64,000 nucleotides of DNA from Heterobasidion occidentale (lineage: Eukaryota > Basidiomycota > Agaricomycetes > Russulales > Bondarzewiaceae), in contig JBCAQO010000009.1 of assembly GCA_039111635.1 (NCBI GenBank), positions 2,082,769 through 2,146,768 on the forward strand. The letters are read 5' to 3'. Positions 1-11,454 of the stretch are shown piece after piece (positions within the stretch are counted from its first letter, which is position 1; each line of letters starts with the position of its first letter). Under the pieces are notes generated by a model. It was not told the DNA's origin and did not search any database. It saw only the letters and a program-made list of their open reading frames with translations. The translations under genes and the position numbers were made by a program.

Positions 1-232
1 GCCTGGGCATTGTAGAGCGAGAGAATGAGGGTGGTGGATGCGAACGAGAAGAGGCCGCTGTGACGGGTGCGGGGTAGGTTGCGGGGTAAGTGGGACAGCG
101 GGGGTGCTGGGCAGGGCGGTGGGCTTACAGCGGGCCTGGGTTGGCGATGCGTCTGCGGGGCTGGGCAGAGGAGGGCCGGGCGTGCGCGGGGAGGGGGTTG
201 GCGGAGATCTCGGCCTTCTCGATGTCGCTCAT
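1..232 (-). CDS. GPR1/FUN34/YaaH (AceTr) acetate transporter, 5' end only
   Basis: N-terminal part of a membrane transporter of the GPR1/FUN34/YaaH family, which moves acetate or related small ions across membranes. Exon 1 (232-129) begins MSDIEKAEIS and ends in IANPGP. A 71-bp GTAAGC...CAG intron (128-58) follows, and exon 2 (57-1) continues LGLFSFASTTLILSLYNAQA before the window edge. The split NPGPLGL motif followed by the start of the first helix is the family signature NPxPLGL. The ATG at 232 is the only one giving this frame and the splice phase closes. The rest of the six-helix protein lies outside the window. The gene is divergent from the acetyltransferase starting at 448. Substrate is inferred from the family only. 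Confidence 0.8.
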
Positions 233-447
233 GGCTGGGTCGGCGAGGGTGAGCGAGTGACTGAGTAGGCTGGGCTGGCTGGTGCTGGTCGGAGGGGAGC
301 AGGCAGACGCGGCCGAGGATTGCGAGGGTGGGGCTTAAAGTACTCGCGCCGGCTTCATCTTGGGGCCCTTCTGCGGCTAATGTCATCCCGCCATCAATGA
401 ACCTCCATTATTAGCTTATTACAACCGACCGCTCTTCTGCCCCCGTG
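233..447. promoter_or_regulatory. Shared 215-bp upstream region of two divergent genes
   Basis: Non-coding DNA between the divergent start codons at 232 (minus) and 448 (plus). It must hold both promoters. No clear TATA box or other element was recognised. Confidence 0.5.
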
Positions 448-1404
448 ATGCGAGCCAACCAGCACTCCGCCCTCGTCCACCCCGCCCTCGTCCTCGTCCC
501 ATACAGGTCCGTCCCCTCTCACGCACTCACACACAACCGACCCCACCATGTCGACTCACCGCCGCTCCCGAGAAGACCGTACCACGTGCCCGTGCGCGCC
601 GTCTCCCCCACCTGTCGAGGCGCATCACGCTGATCGCTCCGATAGACTTACCATGCATGGATGCAGAGCCCCGTCCTCCGTCACTTGACCGCCAGCGAGC
701 CGCTGTCTTTGCAGGATGAGTACGCCATGCAGCGTCAGCACTCCATTCTTGCCCTCGATCGCACCCGCTCACGCGCACTCACACCCCAGAAAGCTGGCAG
801 AACGATCAAGATAGTCCGCTCCCACCCCCGATTTCCCGCTTCGGCTGCCCTGCTGACCGCCTCTCCCCGCTCCCCTTTCCCCAGAGCTCACGTTCATCAT
901 CCTCGCGCGCCCTCCTCAATCGCATCCCAACCACCCGCTCACCGATGAAGACATCCGCGCCCTGCCCATGGTCGGCGACGTCAACCTCTTCCTCAAGGGC
1001 TCCCCGCAAGACGACGACTTTGAAGCCGAGGTCGAGGTCATGATCGCAGGTCTGTCCCCCCAGCGTCCTCTCCCCTCATCCTGCCCATCCTCGCCCTCGC
1101 CCTCGCACCCGCAGAGCCCGCCTACCGCCGCCAGCGCCTTGCGCACACCGCGCTCTCCCTCCTCCTCGCCTACGCCACGTCCCCCGCGTCCCCCGCCCCG
1201 CTCCCCGTCCCGCCGGCCCGCCTCGTCGCGCGCATCGGCCAGGACAACGTGCCCAGCATCCGCCTCTTCGAGGCCCTCGGTTTCGAGGTCGTCCGCCGCG
1301 TCGACGTCTTCAACGAGCTCGAGATGCGCCCCGCGGCGAGCGGCGCGCACGCGCACGAGTGGACGGCGGGCGCGGTCGTGCCGTTCGAGGCGCCCGATGC
1401 GTGA
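448..1404 (+). CDS. NAT9-like GNAT N-acetyltransferase
   Basis: GNAT-fold acetyltransferase related to metazoan NAT9; the substrate in fungi is unknown. Six exons: 448-506, 573-591, 646-733, 790-813, 885-1049 and 1115-1404, which join in phase to 214 residues. Family landmarks in order are the N-terminal MRANQ...LVPY segment, HVPTYHAWM, LTASEPLSLQDEYAMQ, SWQNDQDKLTFIILARP, MVGDVNLFL, EVEVMIAEPAYRRQRLA (acetyl-CoA binding region) and ARIGQDNVPSIRLFEALGF near the C-terminus. These match the order and spacing seen in NAT9 proteins. All five introns are 52-71 bp GT-AG. The start at 448 is the first ATG in the frame that gives the conserved N-terminus. No break was seen. Confidence 0.88.
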
Positions 1405-2513
1405 TCTGTGTCTGTGGTGCGTGATGCGTGGGGCAGCGTGATGCATGTACATACCAGATCGGGGGTCGCTCGCCCGCTCGCTGTCGCGGAGCACGTCTAC
1501 TAGCCCCGCGGTGCCGCTTGACGTGCTGTCTCGCCGTCGCCGTCGCCGCTGCCCAGTAACCATGCCCATCTGTTGCCCCAATTTAACCCGAATCGGACGC
1601 CGACTGACTGACGCGGCCCCGCCGCCGCCACCGCTGCATCGCGCTCTTGCGTCGTCCAATGTGGATCTCAGCAGCGCTTGACTTGGGCCCCGCTCGATCG
1701 ACGTCACCGGTCCACGCCCCACCTCCGCCCCCACGTCGATCGTGGACGTTGGATGTTGAACACCGGGCATGGTGCACGACTGACTGGTCGCGGTCGCGGG
1801 CGGCTGCATTCAGCTTTATTCAGCTGCATTCAGCTGCCATCCCACTGCGGTCATCTGTTCGTCATGACGATCTGTTAACCGGTTGATCGAGCATGCAGGC
1901 CGCGCGCGACGCATCTTTCGCTGTGTCTCCAGACCTCCTGAGGCGCTCGCTGGTTTGGAGACTTTCAGTGCCACCATCGAAGCGCCGTCGAACGTTCAAC
2001 AGCGCCGCGTTGGCACCGAAAATGCACTGTTCAGCCTTCATGCCAGTGCGGTCATCGATCATCTCTTGTCACCCTTGGCTGGACTTTCGCTGAATGGTCT
2101 TCAGACCTCTGAGATGCTCATGGGGGAGGACGGGAGGCCATGCATGTCCCGACGACATCTCTACGGTCTTTTTTTCTCTTTTTATGTGCACTTCCTTTTT
2201 CGCGTGGCGTAAGGCCAGTGGCGGCGAGGGGAGAAGCATCGCATTGTACGTGGTGCTTCATTTAAGACATCGGAGGCTTAAGCATCGAAATGGAGGGAAA
2301 GGGGGAGGTCCTCCGCAATGAGAGGGGCGTCGTCAACTGTGAATGCGGACGGGTTGTCTTGAGGAATATGATGAGCCATAGTAGGGGGTTTCTCTGGCTA
2401 AGGTATCTAGTAGTGAGTGCACAAAGATAGAACGTGGGTGCGCGTCGGCCCATTCACATAATGCCTGCCTTCTGCGTAAGGTCAGCCACGGAGGCCAGCG
2501 CGCTGGTACGTCT
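1405..2513. other. Intergenic, contains one copy of a dispersed repeat
   Basis: No gene could be supported. Open frames here are short and lack recognisable domains. The only structure noticed is the repeat unit at about 1890-2166. Confidence 0.5.
1890..2166. repeat. Diverged ~280-bp direct repeat, copy A
   Basis: Matches 4466-4750 in the same orientation. Shared blocks include GCATGCAGG followed by GCGCGCGAC, the TTGGCACCGAAAATGC block near 2011, and the GAGGCCATGCATGTCCCGAC block near 2134, in the same order with similar spacing. The two copies flank the apparently intact membrane-protein gene. No coding content or transposase is visible. Confidence 0.6.
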
Positions 2514-3988
2514 CTACCCCATTTGCAACTGGTGACTCCGCAGGGGAAAACCCTGGCACGGCGCTCGCCCGTGGGTCCGTGGTTGAGGACAAGGCGCACT
2601 GCACGGACGAGGTGGCGTCTTGAAGCCGTCGTCGGACGAGTCGGCGCTGCGGTGCGATTCGATCTGATCGACACCCGTCGATCGCTGGTGTCGCGTCGAA
2701 TGATGCGTGGGCAGCGTAGGCCTCCGGGCGACTTGCATGTCGGTTGTCTTCATGTGCGGATGTTCATCATGCTCATCCCATGCCGTTTTCTGAAGAGTCA
2801 CCAGGACAACGACGACTGTGGGGTAGATGCCCTGGTAGAGTGTGAGGATATAGACTCGCTAACGTTACAAAGACATTATCTCACTGCAATTTGAACCGAT
2901 GCGTCCTCTATAAGCTCACACTCAGGAGCAGAGATGGTACTGGATCGAGTCATGATGATTAAAACCTAACGTAAAATGTCAGCAATCAAGATCATAATTC
3001 CTTATTCACTAGTCACCCATAATCCGCAATAGAGTGCACCGGACTCAACCAGAAGGGCAAGGATCTTTTCCGTAGGCCTCCGTCTTGACCCTTCATGAAC
3101 GAGATAAGCCTTGATAGACCGCCGGTGCTGCCTTCAATAAGAAGTCAACAGATACCAAAACGTGATAAGTGATCGTACCAAGCTTTGAAAGCAATGAGAC
3201 CTGTTGCTATCACGTTCGTAGCAAGACACAGGACCCAAGCAACAAAGAGACTGCCCGTAGCGTGAGATGTGAAACCCTTGACTTTGTATACAATGCTGGC
3301 AACGGCGGAAACTGGAAATCAGACCATAAGTCTCTTGCAGCGAATCGACCAGGCCTCCTGTGGGCGTACCAAATGAGCCTGTAAGCGAAACGAATGTAAT
3401 AACGGAGATCTTTGTATTTCGTTGCCAAAGAAGCGCTCGCCAGGCAACAATAGTGTCGCTGAGAATATACTGTAAAATACAGATGTAAGTCATATTCCCG
3501 ATTGAAGTAACACGAACCATACATTTAGCAATGGAAGATACATTTGTGCAATGTACAGACCACCAATAAATTTACTTTCTTGTAGTGTGATCTGTTCAGG
3601 ACGGTACAAAGCTCGTACAGACATGGTTGAGATGGTCAAAGTGAAAGCCCAGTAGATGGTTGACGTTGCAAATATGATGGTTGTCACAGACAACGTCATG
3701 GCGTTCGCTTTGGTCTTGAAGCCCTTGCAGCTTTCTCATTTTTTCAGTCCAAGCGCAATACACGTTACTCAGATCCACTCACCACAGGAAGTATGTTGAG
3801 AAAAACATTACGACAACAAACACACCTACAACAGTCAATGTTGTTGTCAGGTTAGCCATGGGTAGAGGGCAAGTAGACCGCGACAGACCATAGAAAGCAC
3901 TCTGAACCGCAATTGTAGCGAGGGCCTGAATGATTATGGAGGAAAGGTCAAAGGGAACAGGAAGAACAGACGATCCAGTCACCGACAT
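2514..3988 (-). CDS. Multi-pass membrane protein of a basidiomycete family, function unknown (copy 1)
   Basis: Predicted 365-residue integral membrane protein. Eight exons: 3988-3889, 3825-3783, 3730-3523, 3469-3370, 3311-3179, 3131-3017, 2965-2885 and 2831-2514, all joined by 47-63 bp GT-AG introns with closing phases. Hydrophobic segments fall at roughly residues 15-45, 60-80, 95-117, 118-150, 155-193, 210-262 and 262-280, so about seven helices. The family hallmark YILSDTIVAWRA is at the start of exon 4, and LLVESGALYCGLW lies in exon 6. The hydrophilic C-terminal tail of about 80 residues is Ser/Thr/His-rich. Many basidiomycetes carry expanded sets of similar seven-helix proteins of unknown function. 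An inverted, decayed paralogue lies at 6938-8350. Confidence 0.75.
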
Positions 3989-5553
3989 ACTTGCACGATG
4001 AACGCAGTCGATCTGCTGAGCAGGGTGTAGTGGAGGACGTGAGGGAGGGAAAGAAGATGGGGCCCGTTTCCATCAACGGCTCGTCTGGCATTGATCTTAC
4101 AAGATCAATAAGAGTCTTAGATAGCTGTGGTCCTGTTGAACAGATTGTTTCAACATTTGAAGCTAGATTTGGGTACTCACAGGGAGATCACCTCGTGTCT
4201 GTTAGCATCATGCTTTGATTCATTAGAAAAACTTAAATATACTATGGCCTTCCGGGCAAGACTTGGGACCTGGTGGTCAATGAATAGCGCTATGTCTTCG
4301 CATTCGCCATTTTCGGGGTGTTTAGATAAAAGAATGTGTATAGTAAGTTACTGACATCCGTCTCGGATGAGAGAATTGAGAGAAAAAGAAAGGCAACGAG
4401 GAAGGAATCATACCGCTCGTCACATGATCACGCCCGAATGCAGGAGATCACTCCAACACTGTGTGCCATGCAGGCTGCGCGCGACCATCGACGAAACTTT
4501 CGCCAGTGTCTCCAACTCCTGAGAAGCCCACCTTTTTGAAAAATATCAGCACCGAAGTGTCACTGAACGTTGAATAGTGCCGTGTTGGCACCGAAGATGC
4601 CGCACTTGCGTCCTTGAAGCGGCATTGAAAACGTTTGGCGGGACGAGGCTCACCAACCATCGCATTGGAAGAGACTGCTCGAGTCTCTGTGCTTTGGTTC
4701 TGCTGGGGGCAGGACAGGAGGCCATGCATGTCTCGACAACATCTCTATAGCGAGGCAAGTTCGAACCCCATCTCTAGCATCAACACTGAACGTACGCTTG
4801 GTTCCGAGGAGGCCTGGTGCACAGTGCCGTTGAGAATAGGTCGTTGGCGATTACCAAGGAGATCCATATCTTCTGCTGTGCTAGGCCATTGCATCACATC
4901 TGTGGCTATTCCATTCTGCCCGAAATCACCCATCCAAAACTGACTGAAGCGCGACAGCGACGCCTAATACAAAATGGACGGCACCTAACGTACGTTTGTC
5001 CGATCCGATGACGGCACTTTTGTCTGTCAAATGAACAAGAACGATTGGCAACAACGGGACTTACAATAGAATTTTTGTCTATCCATGCGGTCGCTCCACA
5101 AGATTTTGATGTATGGAACATCAATGGAACATCCCAAGCTCCGCGCGCAGTGCGAGCCTTTGAAGAGGAAATTGGAGTGAGCCACGGGCTACTTCGGCTT
5201 TTTCAATACGTCGGCGACTTTCTGTTGCACATCATGGGCATCCTTGCCCAACGCTTTTGAGCGATAGGCCGCACCGCGAACGTGCTGTTTTCCGTGCGCA
5301 GAAGTGGCGGTATGCTCAGATGTCCACCTCGGGTTCGAGGCTCTGCCAAGACAACCGTACATCTGATGATCAACTTTTTCTGTGTGGGAGTGCCAAAAAT
5401 AAATCCGATTAACACAATAACCAAGAGCTACAAACCATGCAGCAAATCACGAGAAATTACGATACATAGGACACAGGTGCTGCGTCACAACAACGGAAAA
5501 CAAGACACCAGGCGGTCCAGCGCGGATGTCAGCAGCCGAGGCGCGCCACAGAG
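3989..5553. other. Intergenic, contains repeat copy B
   Basis: Nothing coding was supported. The repeat copy at about 4466-4750 is the only clear structure. The A/T content is higher than in the neighbouring genes. Confidence 0.5.
4466..4750. repeat. Diverged ~285-bp direct repeat, copy B
   Basis: Same orientation as copy A at 1890-2166. It shares GCCATGCAGG/GCGCGCGAC, the TTGGCACCGAAGATGC block and the GAGGCCATGCATGTCTCGAC block. A further short inverted match to its left part (CAACTTTCGCCAGTGTCTT on the minus strand) lies near 6376-6406. Confidence 0.6.
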
Positions 5554-6222
5554 TCAGTCGTCCCCAGAGAAGAGAGTGTCGCCATCACAGTCGCCGCCCA
5601 AGAATGCCCAGTCGGTCGAGAGCACGTTAGAGCCGCCCTCGGCGAGCAACAGGCGGCGAACGTGCGGCGTGTCCGGCTTGAGCGAGCCCGCCTCGGGCGC
5701 GAACGTCCCGCGGAACGCGTACCCGTCTCGCGCCCAGGACGCCTGGTAGACCGGCCACACGCGGCGCTGCGCGCGTCCATCGGCGGTCAGCGGGAGGGAG
5801 GACAGACGAGAGAGTGGAGGGGTGCTCACGTCTTCGAGGGATGCGGGTGAGCCCTCGTCGGTGATGGTGACGCGGCGCCAGGTGCTGTTCCCGCCGAGCG
5901 CCCAGGCGCTGTCTCCTTTCTGCGTGCAGGTACGTAGAATGGAATCGCGCGCGTGCGTGCGTGCATGCGATAAGAACGAGGCAGGGATGCGTAGATCAAA
6001 CGAACATACATGGAAGACGTATGGCCAGGGCTGCGCGGCCCACGTCGGGCAGCTGGCCTCCTCCGAGGATGCTTCTTTGTCTTGCGAGTGCGCGAGAGTG
6101 CTTGTGGACGAGCGGGCGGTGCTTGCGGCGCTGTTGGTGGCAGTGGCAGGCGGCAGCCGCCGCGCGCCATTTTCAGTGCGGCGGGCGCGAGAAGGGCGCA
6201 AGACGGGAAGGCGGATGGGCAT
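5554..6222 (-). CDS. Hypothetical protein, three-exon model
   Basis: Not recognised. Modelled from the first in-frame ATG at 6222 (MPIRLPVLRPSR) through two plausible introns: GTATGTTCG...GCACGCAG within about 6013-5932, and GTGAGCACC...GCGCGCAG within about 5830-5770. The final exon contains VWPVYQASWARDGYAFRG and ends ...DGDTLFSGDD at a TGA at 5554. The first half is basic and Ser/Ala/Thr-rich, and the second half is acidic with aromatic residues. The open frame continues upstream of the ATG without another start, so an upstream exon is possible. No signal peptide or membrane segment is evident in the modelled product. The codon usage and intron form look genuine, but the gene is a guess. 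Confidence 0.4.
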   Translation of the reverse strand: MPIRLPVLRPSRARRTENGARRLPPATATNSAASTARSSTSTLAHSQDKEASSEEASCPTWAAQPWPYVFHVCSFDLRIPASFLSHARTHARDSILRTCTQKGDSAWALGGNSTWRRVTITDEGSPASLEDVSTPPLSRLSSLPLTADGRAQRRVWPVYQASWARDGYAFRGTFAPEAGSLKPDTPHVRRLLLAEGGSNVLSTDWAFLGGDCDGDTLFSGDD

Positions 6223-6937
6223 TGGGATGGAGAGTGGCAGCGGGAGGCGCGGCGCGGCGATAGTGGGATACAGGGGCACGAGAAAGGTAAGATTGGAAGA
6301 CAGGGCGTGACGTGTAGTGTTGAAAGCCACTGTCGAAGGTTAAGGAGCAAGGCGATGGACTTGGTTGAGGCATTTCAGAGGTCTGAAGACACTGGCGAAA
6401 GTTGCCTTGCTTGCGGGCCTGCGCCGGATTGCCACAAACCTTTTAATTGCCACCCTTGAATTACCTAAGACGCATCGCCATTGGCCAATTTCAGTTCAAT
6501 GTCGTAAACATCTATAAATAAGTTGAATATCATGTTCAACAACAATCTGCTCAGCTTCACTCGCGTGTGTACAGATTACAGACGGTGCGTCTCGCACGAC
6601 AAGAGCCGAAAGATCACACCTCCAGTCCACTCGGATAACCGGCGTCGTCAACTGTGTACATACATGGAGCTGGCACTCCCCAAGTACGGTACCAGGAATT
6701 AAACTATGATGCCGACGGGTTCGAGCTTGACCCTCCCCGTGAGTACACAAAGATAGCTCCGAACTTTGAAAAATCTGTTCAACATGACCACGGCTGATCC
6801 TGATTGATTCACTCCCACGATCTCGTAAGATAAATGCCAGACGAGCCGCTGGTGGAAACGGACTCCATCTGCTCCCCTTCCCTCACGACCTCTACTACAT
6901 CCTGCTGAGCAGATCAACTGCGTCGATCGTGCAAGTA
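6223..6937. other. Intergenic upstream of the decayed paralogue
   Basis: No gene supported. It includes the inverted repeat fragment near 6376-6406. From about 6895 it shows strong similarity to the sequence just 5' of copy 1, so the inverted duplication includes some 5' flank. Confidence 0.5.
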
Positions 6938-8350
6938 TGTCGACGACTGGATCGTCTCTTCTTTCTGCCCCCTTAGACCTTTCCCCCGAAGTTATATAGA
7001 TCATCGCTACAATCGCGGTACAGAGCACTTTGTATGGTCTGTCGCTGTCTACTTTGGCCTCTAACTATACCTAATCTGACAACAACACTGAGTGTTGTAG
7101 GTGTCTTTGTTGTCGTTATGTTTTTCTCGACATACTTTCTGTGGTGAGTGGATCTGAGTAACATGTATTGCGCTTGAACTGAAAAAGGAGAAAGCTGCAA
7201 GGGCTTCAAGACCAAAGCGAGCGCCATGATGTTGTCTGTGACAACCATCATATTTGCAACGTCAACCACCTACTGGGCTTCAACTTTAACCCTTTCAATC
7301 ATGTCTGTACGAGCTTTGTACCATCCCGAACTGATCACATTACGTGAAGGTGAATTTCTCGGTGGTCTGTACATTGCGCAAATATACCTTCCCATGCTCA
7401 ACGTATGAGTCACGGTACTTCAATCAGAAACACGACTTACAGCCTATTTTGCAGTATATTCTCAGCGACACTATCGTTGCTTGGAGAGCCTGGGTTCTTT
7501 GGCAACAAAATAAGGATCTCCATTATTCCATTCGTTTCGCTTATAGGCTCATTTGGTATGGCCAGAGGAGGCCTAGTCGATTCGCTGCAATGAGCTTATG
7601 CTTATGGTCTACTTTTCAGTTTCTGCCATGATCAGCGCTGTATACCAAGTCGATGTTTTCGAATCTCGAGCTACAAACAGTCTCCTTGCAGCTTGGGCAC
7701 TGTGTCTTACAACGAACGTGATAGCGACAGGTTTAATTGCATGCAAAGCTTGGTACAGTCAACACATATCGCGTTTAGGTTTCCGTTGACTTCTTTACAA
7801 AGGAAGCACCGGCGGGTCATCAAGTCTTATTTCGCCCGTGGAGATTCAAGAAGGACGCATACGGAAAAGTTCCTTGGCCTTCTGGTTGAGTCTGGTGCAT
7901 TATATTGCATCTTCATGGTTAGTAGTCAATCAGAATTCATGGCAGGATTGTGGTCGTTGACATTCTACATCAATAGGTTTTCCTTATCATGACTCGATTT
8001 AACGTCGACTCTCCTTCTGAGAGTGAGCTAATTCAGGACGCATCGGTTCAAATTGCAGTGGGACAATTTCCTTGTAACGTTAGCGAGTCTATATTCTCAC
8101 GGTCTACCAGGGCATCTACCCTACAGTCATCGTCGTCCTAGTGACTCTTCAGAAAACAGCATGGGATCAGCCGTTCGAAGATTCACACCTGAAAACATCC
8201 GACTCGCGACTCTTCCTGGCTCCTACTACACTGCCCACGCATCATTCGACGCGACAGCAGCGATTGGAGGGATCGGAGGGTCTCGAACCACTCGAATCTC
8301 ACCGCAACGCCGACTCATCTGACGACGGCTTTGACCCCAATACGAACTGA
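6938..8350 (+). pseudogene. Decayed inverted paralogue of the 2514-3988 membrane protein gene (copy 2)
   Basis: Aligns along its whole length with copy 1, including introns with the same splice positions (donor at LPMLN after about 7402, donor after GSF near 7556, donor at KAW near 7751). Compared with copy 1 it has one extra base between about 6957 and 6978, and in the aligned frame a TAG at 6999-7001. It is also two bases short around 7508-7516, between the LWQQN block and the following ISIIPFVSL block, so the frame is lost a second time. The C-terminal exon (GIYPT... to the TGA at 8350) remains open. The lesions would truncate any product near residue 20 unless an internal start is used. 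Function of the family is unknown. Confidence 0.75.
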
Positions 8351-10158
8351 AGGTTCGTCCCTCCTTCACCTCGACTGCAGTCACGCATCGGACTGACAAG
8401 ATGAGGACCTTGACATGTCGTGGCTCAGCCACGCTGCTCAAGTGTCGCACTGGGCCGCGGGAGCGGAAGAGTGAACCGTCCCATGTCGCACTTTCTTCCT
8501 CGGTGCGCGCGAGACGTCATATCCTACGTATGATTACGTGCCGAGCCTGTTTCTGCGATTTCTCGTACGCGTTGCACATCATCCCTCTACCTTGACTGTA
8601 CATCCCCGACCATGCTGTCCACAATCAGTCCGTGTGTAGCCACCGAGTCCGTGGATCAGTCACCCGTAGGATGAGGTAGCAACTGAGGCCACTACGCGAC
8701 CTCAGGCAACCATGGAACCCGATCTTATCATCCACAACAATGCAGCACTGCCAACCTCGAACGTTGTGAAGGACTGAGAGGAAGTATCGTGCATGCCGAT
8801 ACAAGCTTCGTTTGAATTCTTTTCAGCATACAAGACACACCACGAAAGTCCCTCGAAGAGGCTTCAAGGCCGAGTTGAGAATATTGGTATCTCTGTACGG
8901 CTTGACTTCGAGATAGCTCTCGTCGCATTGGTGTACACGCTCAAAACCATCGTCCCCTGCGGACGCGTACGCATTTCCTGCTGAGTGCTCGGCAATACCG
9001 AAAAAATAAGTTATGAGATGTGCAGACGGAGCTAGATGGGACGGCATCACGGAGTGCTACCGCCATTCGCACACGAAAGACCCAGTGGGTTGCGTCCTCC
9101 TAGTGGAGGGCACCAGACACGCAATTGACGCGATAGACACACGCATCTCTCCCGTAGCCGCCAGCGCCATGCACCAGCCACAAAAAAGGAGCAACGAGGT
9201 ATGCCTATCTGCCATGCCTCCCTGGCGACCTACCAGCCGCCACACCCGGGCCTCCACGCGCTTCTCCGTGCACGGGCAACCAACGTACAGCTTCGCGAGC
9301 ATCCTCCTATCGTCTGATCCAATCCAATTTAAGCATCTTCGCTCGCAGATGGCCTCCGACGGCGTCCCATCGAGCTGATACCTGCCGTCGGCCGGCAGGC
9401 CGCTCGCCCGCCCATGCTTGGTGGCCCTTCCTCCAAGCACGTCTTCGTGCGCGCGCTCTCGATTGTTGCCTGAACGCACGCACCGAGTCCCCCTCGTTCC
9501 CTCGGCAGAGAGCAAAAAGCCTTGTCCCTGGGGTGTCAGCGAGTGGGCGCCGCGGTACGAACGGGTGACCCGCGCGCACCGATGGACGCACCGCCGACTC
9601 TCGCGCTCGCGGCCGTCTGCCACCGCTGGTCTGACTTGTCTCGCAGTGCGGGCACGCAGGGGACACCCTGCTCCTTTGCCAGGGCACTGGGCACGGACGC
9701 TTGCCTGCGCACCGGGTTTGCATAACGCGGTGTGCTCACGCTGGACATGCCGCTCGGGGCGGTGCAGGCGTGTGCTCGCATCTGACTGGATCATTGTATG
9801 CGCCGACGGCAGTCTTGAACGAGTGACCTGCCTTCCGTGTATTCGCCCACGCATGGTATTCTGCCTGCCTGCCTGCCTTCTTTCACGCGGAACACCGCTC
9901 CGTCCCTCTTTACCGTCGCACAAACCGTACGTATCGACGCCCTCCGCGCCACGACCCCATCAAACTTCGAGACGCACCGTCCTCCCCCCAAAAACAAAAC
10001 AAACAAATAAGAAAACGCGGCAGAACCATCGCTTCTTGGCACCTCGGGCACGCATATGTTTTCGCCCGAATGCGTGTCCTGGAAGACCGCACATTCCGCA
10101 CGGAGGTATGTCAATGATGCCGAGCGGCGGCGGGCGTTGTCGGACGGGTGGGGTGGGG
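8351..10158. other. 1.8-kb intergenic region, no gene supported
   Basis: Several long open frames overlap on both strands (for example 9057-9923 minus and 9418-10167 plus), but their predicted products are Arg/Ser/Pro-rich and show no domain, and GC-rich DNA produces such frames easily. I see no RNA gene or mobile element here. Confidence 0.5.
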
Positions 10159-11454
10159 CTATCGTAGCGCGGGGTCGCCGAGGACGAGTTCTTGGATCAG
10201 GGCTTCCAGGTATTCTTGCGTCGCCGGCCCAATGACACCGCCGTCGCCGTCGCCGTCGGGCGACCACCGCAGCCCCTCGACGGCCCACCGCCACTTCTGC
10301 GCACCGCACAACAAGACGTAGGGTCAGCGGGATCGTTCACGCGCGTCTAGGAGGGGAGGGGAAGATGCGCTTGCTTACGAGGAATCGCACGAGCTCCTTG
10401 TCCTTCGGCACGACGCGGCGCCACTCGTCCCCCCCGGCGCAGAAGATCCTGTACGAGTCCGTCGCGTACTGCCCGCTGCCGGGGAGCCCGGATATGGGCG
10501 TGACAGGGCGCCGCGCGCGCTGCTTCCCTGGGGAGGCGATCGCAGGAAGCTCCGGCGCGAACTCGCTGAAGTACTCGGGTGCGTCGACAGGGTAGTACTT
10601 GGACCGGCACGCCGCGCGCGCGGGCTCTGGGGCGGCGACTGGGGGAGGCGCGCGGAGGAGGTACGCGCGGGACATCGCGACGAGCCGCGCGCCGCGCGTC
10701 GCTTGGAGGCCCAGCGACTTGATCGCGTCGACAACCTCGGCGATGTCAGCTGCTGCCCGAGTGCGCGTGAGCAAGCTCTCTCTCGAAGGCATCGTTCGTT
10801 TCGATCGTGTACAATTAGTAGTAGGGAGCGAAACACGGACCTCGGGCGAGCGCGTCGGCGGAGGGCCATTTGTCCACGAGGTGCCAGAAGATGGGGAGGG
10901 CGTGTTTGCCTGCGGTCTTGTTCAGCAGGTGACGGCGACGAGCATGCGCCACACGTCTGACGCGAGGTGCTCTTTCTCGCGCGCGCGCGTGTGAGTGTGA
11001 GTGAGAGTGTAAATGTATGCGTGTGCGCGCGACGTCAGCCTGTGCACCGACAGAACGACGAGCACCCACGTCTCGCTCACGCACCTTGTATCAGCACAGG
11101 CTTCGCGTCGAGCAACCGCCGCCGCCGATCGAGCCACTCGACAAAAAACGCGCAGTAGCCGGGCTCCGCGTCCATCAGCCGTTCGTGCGCGACACGCAGC
11201 GCGCCATGCTCCTCTCCAGAAGCAATCTTGTACAACTCGGCGCGCGCGGCGTCTTCGAACGGTTCTACGGGCGCATGAGTGCAGGACCCGCTGGAAGTCG
11301 CGCGGGCGGCAGGAGACTCGGACTCGGGACGCGTCGCCGGGGGCGCGAAGAAGCGCGACTCGAGGAGCGCCACGTCGTCGTCGGCGGTAGGGTTCGGCTG
11401 GGTGTTGCGTGCCCGAGCTCGAGGTCGTCTTCTGGGGGGACGCGCGCAGGGCAT
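10159..11454 (-). CDS. MBD4-like HhH-GPD DNA glycosylase, with an apparent 1-nt deletion
   Basis: Base-excision repair glycosylase of the helix-hairpin-helix GPD superfamily, closest to MBD4, which removes T or U from G mismatches at methylated CpG. Exons: 11454-11085, 10971-10841, 10752-10379 and 10296-10159; 337 residues once the frame is held. Motifs: VLIQEHLASDVWRMLVAVT, then LLNKTAGKHALPIFWHLVDK (HhH entry), LGLQATRGARLVAMSRAYL, and LPGSGQYATDSYRIFC, whose Asp in TDSYRIF aligns with the catalytic Asp of MBD4. No methyl-CpG-binding domain is present; the N-terminal ~90 residues are Pro/Arg-rich. Exon 2 is one base short near 10928-10931, between VAVT and LLNKT, and exon phases close only if one base is missing. 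It may be an assembly error or a real break. Confidence 0.82.

Noticed and set aside
916..1809. 297-codon minus-strand open frame opposite the NAT9-like gene
   Set aside because: It mirrors GC-rich coding DNA of a well supported plus-strand gene, and its product is Arg/Gly/Glu-rich with no domain.
9057..9923. 288-codon minus-strand open frame
   Set aside because: Overlaps another long frame on the plus strand, composition is Arg-rich, and neither shows a domain or convincing splice context.
9418..10167. 249-codon plus-strand open frame, with an F-box-like LALAAVCHRWSDLS phrase in another frame nearby
   Set aside because: The phrase is too short and isolated to support an F-box gene, and the long frame looks random.
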